Origin: Lysobacteraceae bacterium NML07-0707
Lineage (GTDB): Bacteria; Pseudomonadota; Gammaproteobacteria; Xanthomonadales; Xanthomonadaceae
NCBI GenBank assembly: GCA_002798295.1
Contig: NWQT01000027.1
Coordinates: 62,001 to 126,000, forward strand
Length of the DNA stretch: 64,000 bases
Reading direction: 5' to 3'
Below, one piece after another: positions 58,855 through 64,000 of this stretch (positions are counted from its first letter, which is position 1; each line of letters starts with the position of its first letter). The notes beneath the pieces are model-generated. The model was not told the origin of the DNA. It made no database searches and worked only from the letters and a program-made list of their open reading frames with translations. The translations under genes and the position numbers were made by a program.

Positions 58855-61800
58855 ATGTTCCAGAAAATTACCTCTTCCGATAACGCGCGCTTCTCACGCT
58901 TGTATCTGGCGCTTTCGATCGGGCTTATTACAGTGCCCCCTGCGGCTGCGCAGTTCCGTGATACGGCAGCGGATGTGCCGCTTGGTAGCACCATTGGTCA
59001 GCAGGGTATACAGCAGGTTGATCGCATTCAGGTTAGTGTTGAGCGTGACAGCCTTCCCGCAGACGGGCAGACCCCAGCCAAGCTGCAGATCGAGTTGTTC
59101 AATGCTGCGGGTCAGTTGATCTCGGGCGAAACTGTCGTCACGCTACAGGCATCCAACGGTCGCTTCCAGTTGCCGGGTGCCAGCAGTGACGAGTTCGGCC
59201 TGATCACCGGAGACATCGACAGCGTTACCCCGGGCTTCCAGATTACCGCCAAAGACGGTCGTGCCGATGTCTGGCTGCGTGCACCGGTAGAGGCACAGCA
59301 GGTAAATGTGCAGGTGATTGCCGGTGGTTCGGTTGCCCGTGGTGTGATTACCTTTGTGCCCGAGCTTCGCGACATGTTGGCCGTTGGTATCGTCGAGGGC
59401 ATCATCGGTTTCGATCGCAAGATCATTCATCCAGCCCGTCCGGAAGATGGCTTCGAGGATCGCATCAACAGCTGGTCGCGCACCAGCGGCGATGGAAAGC
59501 GTCATGCAGCTCTACGCACCGCTTTCTTCCTGAAAGGCAAGGTCAAGGGTGATGCGCTGCTCACCATGGCCTACGACAGCGACAAGCCGGATCGCGATCG
59601 TCTGTTCCGTGACCTGGATCCGGAGCGCTGGTATCCGGTGTATGGTGATGCTTCGATTACCGGTTTTGAGGCGCGCAGTAACTCCCGTCTTTATTTGCGC
59701 CTGGACAAAGATCGCCACTACCTGATGTATGGAGACATCACTACCGGTGATGGCTTCAGTCAGCGTGAGGGGCAGGGTAGCGTCGCCAGCACCCGGGTGC
59801 GTGACTTGGGGCAATACAACCGTGGCCTGACCGGTGTGCGTGCCCATTTGGAAAACGATAGTGGCTATCTGGATGTCTTTGCCTCTGACGACAACCTGCG
59901 CCAGGTGGTCGAGGAGTTTCCTGGTCGCGGCCTTTCCGGCCCTTATACCGTCAGTAACAGTAGTCGTGCCATTCTCGGCAGCGAGCGGGTCGAGCTGATC
60001 ACCCGCGACCGCCATGCGCCCTCGCGCATCGTTTCGGTCAAGCAGCTAACACGCTTCACTGATTACAGCTTCGAGCCGTTCAGTGGACGCATCCTGTTCA
60101 ACCTGCCCGTGCCTTCGGTGGATGAGTCCCTCAATCCGGTTTCGGTGCGTATCACCTATGAAGTCGAGCAAGGCGGCAAGAACTTCTGGGTTTATGGGGT
60201 CAATGGGCAATACCGTCTCGGCAATGCATTCGAAGTCGGTGGCGGCTATGTCAAGGATGAAAACCCGCTGGCGCCGTTTGAAATGGCTAGCGCCAATGCT
60301 ACGGTCAATTTTGGCGAACGTACTTGGCTGCGCGGCGAATACGCTCGTACCCGTAGTTCAGCCAATTCCATTGGTGGCAGCATCTATACCTTGGTTCCCG
60401 ATCCGAATGCTGAAAAGGTGACGGGTGATGCTTGGCGTGCCGAATTCGGTCATGTAGGTCGCAGTTTCAGCATGCTCGCTTGGTACGGAGAAAGCGATGC
60501 AAATTTCAACAATCCCGCATCCTCCTATTTGGGCGGTCGTCGTCAGGCCGGGTTGGATACCGGTTGGTTGCTGGGTAAGCCGACTGCGGAAAGTAGTCCT
60601 GTTTGGCGTATTTTTGCCCGTGGCACTTGGGTTGAAGACCAGCACCAAGGTGCTGAGCGTACCCAATTGCAGGCAGGGCTTGGTTTCCAGCCAAGCGAGA
60701 AGTTTGCGCTGGAAATCGGAGCCAATCGTGTCAGCGAGCATGGCAATGGTACGGTTGGTAGTGCTCTTTCCATTCCTGGCAGCATTTCTGCGCCGTTCGG
60801 CGTAGGTGTAGTCACGCCGGGTTTTGGTGGTGGCTTCTACGGAGGCTCCAGCACCGCGCTCAGTCCCTATACGGGTCAGACTCTGTACAACACCGGCAGC
60901 AGCTGGAGTGCGGGCTACGGAAGCTGGGTAGGCAATGGTTTGGCGGGTGTGCCGGTCGAATACACTGCGCTGCGCTTGGGCTTGACCTATCGTCCGACGG
61001 ATCGCCTGGATATCAGTGGTGAAGTCGAGCAAGACCTGGATCACAAGGAGCATCGTCGCGCGGCCATCGGGGCAGGTTATCAGGTACATCAGAAAACCCG
61101 CCTGTATGGTCGTTACGAGTGGAATACCGGGCTCAGTAGCGTTGCCACCAGCGAAGGCATCACTGATCCCATCACGGGTGCTCGCCGTCCCAGTCCCTAT
61201 GAAACCAATGCCTTGGTGCTGGGTCTGGATACCGAGTATATGGAAGGTGGCACGGTATTCAGCGAATACCGCATGTATGACGCCTTCAGTGCGCGTCAAG
61301 CGCAATGGGCCAGCGGTCTACGCAATCTCTGGCACATCAGCGAAAACCTGAGTCTGCAAACCGGCTTCGAGCGCCTGCAAATCCTCGATGGTCAGGGGCA
61401 GAGCGCCACGGCGGCCACGGTGGCTGCCGAATGGCGTCCGGACGACCTGTGGCTGCTCAATGGCCGATTGGAATGGCGTCGTACCGAGAACTCCGGTTTT
61501 GCCGGTTATGGCTACAACCCGGGCAGCACCCCGGGGGTGGGCATGCCGAGCCTCGACTGGCTCAATGATGGCTATGACAGCTGGCTTTCCACGGTTACCT
61601 TGGCACGAAAGCTCAGCCGTGACTGGACTGTTCTGGTACGCAATTACTATTTGCTCAACAAGTATCGTGTCGATCGCAAGGACAGCTACGAAAACCGCTT
61701 CCAGGCCGGTTTTGCCTATCGCGATACCGATACCAATCGCGTCAACGTACTGGGCAAATACGAATACTGGACGCGTCGTGATACCGTGTTGAACGACCAG

Positions 61801-62268
61801 TGGCGCCAGCTTCCGAGCGATGTTCTGGATCTTTCCAACAGTTACGACAAGCACATCGTCAGCCTGCATGCCGACTGGCATCCTTCGCGAACTTGGTGGC
61901 TCAATAGCCGTGTGGCTGGCAAGCGCCAGACCAACTACTTCAGTGATAGCCAGAGTCGTCATACCGCCTACATGGCGGGTGCTCGCCTGACTCATGATAT
62001 CACCGAGCGCTGGGATATCAGCCTGATGGGCTACCAGATGTGGAGTCCGGGCAGTAGCAAGCAGTTTGCTGCCGGTGTCGAATTGGGCTATCTGCTTACT
62101 TCCAACCTCTGGCTGTCCGCAGGCTATAACCTGCGAGGCTTCCGTGATGATGACTTGGCCGCAGGTGAATACACCAATCAGGGTGCCTACCTGCGTTTGC
62201 GCTTCAAGTTCGATGAAAACCTGTTTGGCCGTGGCAAGACTTCGGTCAATTCCGCTTTGCCGCGTTGA
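58855..62268 (+). CDS. large outer-membrane beta-barrel protein with N-terminal Ig-like domain
   Basis: The product of about 1,137 residues has a signal peptide (cleavage after A-A-A32). An invasin-like Ig domain follows at about 55-170 (ETVVTLQASNGRFQLPG). The remaining 950 residues are alternating aromatic/polar strands typical of a very large outer-membrane barrel. A conserved block at about 360-440 (SERVELITRDRHAPSRIV, YSFEPFSGRILFNLP) lies in the barrel region. The last strand GAYLRLRFKFDENLF is followed by a 13-residue tail. It has no TonB box or plug that I can see. It lies ten bases before an OmpA gene and may export or anchor the DUF11 protein; that is inference. Codon use is less GC-rich than upstream genes. 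Confidence 0.8.
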   Translation: MFQKITSSDNARFSRLYLALSIGLITVPPAAAQFRDTAADVPLGSTIGQQGIQQVDRIQVSVERDSLPADGQTPAKLQIELFNAAGQLISGETVVTLQASNGRFQLPGASSDEFGLITGDIDSVTPGFQITAKDGRADVWLRAPVEAQQVNVQVIAGGSVARGVITFVPELRDMLAVGIVEGIIGFDRKIIHPARPEDGFEDRINSWSRTSGDGKRHAALRTAFFLKGKVKGDALLTMAYDSDKPDRDRLFRDLDPERWYPVYGDASITGFEARSNSRLYLRLDKDRHYLMYGDITTGDGFSQREGQGSVASTRVRDLGQYNRGLTGVRAHLENDSGYLDVFASDDNLRQVVEEFPGRGLSGPYTVSNSSRAILGSERVELITRDRHAPSRIVSVKQLTRFTDYSFEPFSGRILFNLPVPSVDESLNPVSVRITYEVEQGGKNFWVYGVNGQYRLGNAFEVGGGYVKDENPLAPFEMASANATVNFGERTWLRGEYARTRSSANSIGGSIYTLVPDPNAEKVTGDAWRAEFGHVGRSFSMLAWYGESDANFNNPASSYLGGRRQAGLDTGWLLGKPTAESSPVWRIFARGTWVEDQHQGAERTQLQAGLGFQPSEKFALEIGANRVSEHGNGTVGSALSIPGSISAPFGVGVVTPGFGGGFYGGSSTALSPYTGQTLYNTGSSWSAGYGSWVGNGLAGVPVEYTALRLGLTYRPTDRLDISGEVEQDLDHKEHRRAAIGAGYQVHQKTRLYGRYEWNTGLSSVATSEGITDPITGARRPSPYETNALVLGLDTEYMEGGTVFSEYRMYDAFSARQAQWASGLRNLWHISENLSLQTGFERLQILDGQGQSATAATVAAEWRPDDLWLLNGRLEWRRTENSGFAGYGYNPGSTPGVGMPSLDWLNDGYDSWLSTVTLARKLSRDWTVLVRNYYLLNKYRVDRKDSYENRFQAGFAYRDTDTNRVNVLGKYEYWTRRDTVLNDQWRQLPSDVLDLSNSYDKHIVSLHADWHPSRTWWLNSRVAGKRQTNYFSDSQSRHTAYMAGARLTHDITERWDISLMGYQMWSPGSSKQFAAGVELGYLLTSNLWLSAGYNLRGFRDDDLAAGEYTNQGAYLRLRFKFDENLFGRGKTSVNSALPR

Positions 62269-62278
62269 GGAAAAACCC

Positions 62279-63322
62279 ATGAACCACAATAATCCCGCAC
62301 AATCGCATAACCGCAACATGGCAGGTATTCTGGGTGCGGCCGTCTTGGTGCTGGCCTCTATTTGCAGCCCTGTCATGGCGCAAGAGCTAAATGCTGCCAA
62401 AGAGCGCATCAGTGGCAATGCCATTCGTGCTGACCATGCGACTTATGAAAATTTGCAGGGTCGCATCAAGGCGCTTAATGATGGTGGCATCCGTGTGGAT
62501 GACTATCATTTGTCCAAGGCTCAGTGCTGGCTGGATACTAGTTTCCACGAATATACCCGCAATGACCGTGGTGGCTACCCTCAGGCAGCTCTGGACGAGT
62601 CCGCACGCATCATCCGTGCCCTGGAGGGCAAGCAGGATCCGGGCAATGAAACCTCGCTGGTCAATGATGCTCAGCGCCTGCGCGAAGATCTGTGGGTCAA
62701 ATTCACCAGCCTGAAGACCCATGCCGGCTTTTCCTGTGCTGCCCAGGCTGTGGCCTGTGGCGAGGTGGAGCTGGTGCATGCTGGCAATGAAATCCACGAC
62801 GGTGGCTGGCGTCATGCCAAGCCCTATATTCAGATCGCCGAAGATCACCTGAAAAAAGCCGAAGAGCGTGCAGCTGCCTGTCTACCACCGCCTGCGCCAC
62901 CGGCGCCCGTGGCACCGGCACCCACCGTCGAGCGTTTCGACATTTCTGCCGATGCCTTGTTTCGCTTCGATCGTGGCGATTTGGCGGGTTTGCTGCCAGC
63001 AGGCAAGACGCGGCTTGATGAGTTGGCTGCCAATCTGGCCGGGACCTATGTCAAGATCGACTCGATTCGATTGGTAGGCCATACCGATCGGCTAGGCGAG
63101 GTGGAATACAATCAACGCCTGTCTGAGCAGCGCGTGCAAACGGTCAAGCAATATCTGCAAGGCCAGGGGGTCAGCGCGCCGACCGAGGCAATCGGTGTTG
63201 GCGAAAGCCAGCCAAGCGGAAAGACCGGTCACTGTAGAGGCGAACGAGCAACCGCAGCGCTGACTACCTGCTTGCAGCCTGATCGTCGTGTCAGTGTCGA
63301 AGTGACTGGCAGCAAGCGCTAA
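62279..63322 (+). CDS. OmpA-family protein
   Basis: The 347-residue protein has a signal peptide ending in V-M-A-Q (about residue 36) and a helical N-terminal domain with KAQCWLDTSFHEYTRND and CAAQAVACGE cysteines. A Pro/Ala linker (about 205-218) leads to a C-terminal OmpA domain with GHTDRLGEVEYNQRLSEQR near 266. This holds the Asp and Arg used to bind peptidoglycan in OmpA. It probably tethers its partner barrel to the cell wall. GAGGA precedes the ATG and the start is ten bases after the barrel stop. Confidence 0.88.
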   Translation: MNHNNPAQSHNRNMAGILGAAVLVLASICSPVMAQELNAAKERISGNAIRADHATYENLQGRIKALNDGGIRVDDYHLSKAQCWLDTSFHEYTRNDRGGYPQAALDESARIIRALEGKQDPGNETSLVNDAQRLREDLWVKFTSLKTHAGFSCAAQAVACGEVELVHAGNEIHDGGWRHAKPYIQIAEDHLKKAEERAAACLPPPAPPAPVAPAPTVERFDISADALFRFDRGDLAGLLPAGKTRLDELAANLAGTYVKIDSIRLVGHTDRLGEVEYNQRLSEQRVQTVKQYLQGQGVSAPTEAIGVGESQPSGKTGHCRGERATAALTTCLQPDRRVSVEVTGSKR

Positions 63323-63344
63323 GTAGCAATCCACAGCAGAATCT

Positions 63345-63382
63345 GGCCTGTTTCGGTAGGCCAATACAGGGTGATATCACCC
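63345..63382 (+). promoter_or_regulatory. tandem inverted repeats between ompA-like and DUF11 genes
   Basis: GGCCT (63345-63349) pairs with AGGCC (63358-63362), and a 14-base perfect palindrome GGGTGATATCACCC follows at 63369-63382, 29 bases before the DUF11 start. They may form RNA hairpins that set the expression of the last gene, or an operator. No T-tract follows, so neither is a standard terminator. Confidence 0.5.
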
Positions 63383-63411
63383 GGCAAGCAACAAACATCA
63401 GAGACTCGATC

Positions 63412-64000
63412 ATGTACGCATTGGTCAAAACCTTCCGCAAACTGGCAAACGCTGCTGAAGCAGGGAAAAGGAAGCTTGAAAAACTCAGCCTCCACAAGCT
63501 GCAGGCGAAATCTGCCGTAGCAGCCTTTGTTATGTGTTCGGCTTTTGCTGCACCATGGGCGCAAGCGGCGGTTACCGGGCTTCAGTTTTCCGTGCTCAAG
63601 GATGGCAATGCTCCGCTTGATCCGCAAACTGGCTCGGGCTATGACAATAGCTACACCAACAAGATTGTCCGAACCAGCGACTTGTTTGACTATCAACTCA
63701 CTTTGAGAACCGATGGTGCAGGTGCCCAAGATGTCGAAGTCGTCAGCGAATGGCCTGTCAATTCAAATGCACTTTGGTCTGGTGTGCCGGCTGCATGTGG
63801 CACTGGCTCTGCCGTGGAAAACGCCGGGCGTAAGTTGGTTTGCAAAATCGCAAATCTTTCTCCCAATGCGACTGAAAATATTACGCTGACTGGTATCGTC
63901 AAAGCTACGGCAAGGAATGGTGCAGATATTTCTGCAGCTCCAGTTTCGGTGACTTTTCAGGGGGCGTCAGGGGCGCTAAATCCTTCTGCTGGCGATGTTG
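63412..64000 (+). CDS. DUF11-type surface protein (5' part, continues beyond window)
   Basis: The first 196 residues of an open frame are visible. A long basic N-region (about 33 residues, rich in Lys/Arg) precedes the hydrophobic core AVAAFVMCSAFAAPWAQA. The probable cleavage site A-Q-A is near residue 52, so the signal peptide is extended, as in some autotransporters and large adhesins. The mature start has LQFSVLKDGNAPLDPQTGSG and LFDYQLTLRTDGAGAQDVEVVSEWP, a DUF11-like beta domain with a Cys pair (ACGTG, VCKIA). Such proteins are often very large with repeated domains; the length is unknown here. Confidence 0.75.
   Translation, partial: MYALVKTFRKLANAAEAGKRKLEKLSLHKLQAKSAVAAFVMCSAFAAPWAQAAVTGLQFSVLKDGNAPLDPQTGSGYDNSYTNKIVRTSDLFDYQLTLRTDGAGAQDVEVVSEWPVNSNALWSGVPAACGTGSAVENAGRKLVCKIANLSPNATENITLTGIVKATARNGADISAAPVSVTFQGASGALNPSAGDV

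Overview
The window reads as a chromosomal segment of a gammaproteobacterium of the order Lysobacterales (Xanthomonadales). Protein similarity recognised by eye points there, and so does gene order. The replication block dnaA-dnaN-recF-gyrB is followed on the same strand by an M48 protease, a TPR protein and tonB-exbB-exbD-exbD, with pdxJ and cls converging on them. rpmH-rnpA-yidC-mnmE diverge from dnaA. Species cannot be named. The base composition is GC-rich through most of the window and visibly less so in the last 5 kb. No rRNA, tRNA or CRISPR array was seen.

Layout. 1-8.3 kb: a partial AraC-type regulator, a lipoprotein hydrolase with a NatAB-type ABC exporter, a secreted hypothetical protein, a mechanosensitive-channel-like protein and ppa. 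After these comes a decayed IS481-family remnant beside a 40-codon fragment resembling the start of a spoT/relA gene. 8.3-20.3 kb: a DUF4153 membrane protein, a PII protein, ubiK, comM, an LPS block (waaA, an LpxL-type acyltransferase, an O-antigen-ligase-like protein, a GT4 glycosyltransferase) enclosing an alkB, then a zinc-finger protein, VanZ, a MidA/NDUFAF7-like methyltransferase and a 49-residue membrane protein. 20.3-30.9 kb: pteridine reductase, two phospholipase-D/cardiolipin-synthase paralogues, an M1 peptidase with a lipoprotein, fbp with a 2OG-Fe(II) oxygenase, a soluble histidine kinase and pdxJ. 31-42.2 kb (minus strand): the tonB/exb operon, TPR protein, M48 protease, gyrB, recF, dnaN and dnaA. 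The AT-rich dnaN-dnaA spacer with DnaA-box-like sites is the likely origin region. 42.4-46.2 kb: rpmH, rnpA, yidC, mnmE.

46.2-56.9 kb is a complete cbb3 oxidase locus: ccoN-O-Q-P, a small membrane gene, ccoG, fixH, a DUF4274 gene, ccoI, ccoS, a TauE/SafE-type membrane protein and an Fnr regulator with all four expected cysteines. A near-consensus FNR box lies at the class II position upstream of ccoN, so the locus carries both its regulator and its target site.

56.9-64 kb: a lipoprotein bearing a TonB C-terminal domain, a SnoaL-like gene broken by a one-base frameshift, then a three-gene surface module. The module is an outer-membrane barrel of about 1,137 residues with an N-terminal Ig-like domain, an OmpA-family peptidoglycan-binding protein, and the start of a DUF11-repeat exoprotein with an unusually long signal peptide. 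The exoprotein runs off the window. I infer this module displays or exports the DUF11 protein; it is the best candidate for an uncharacterised system here.
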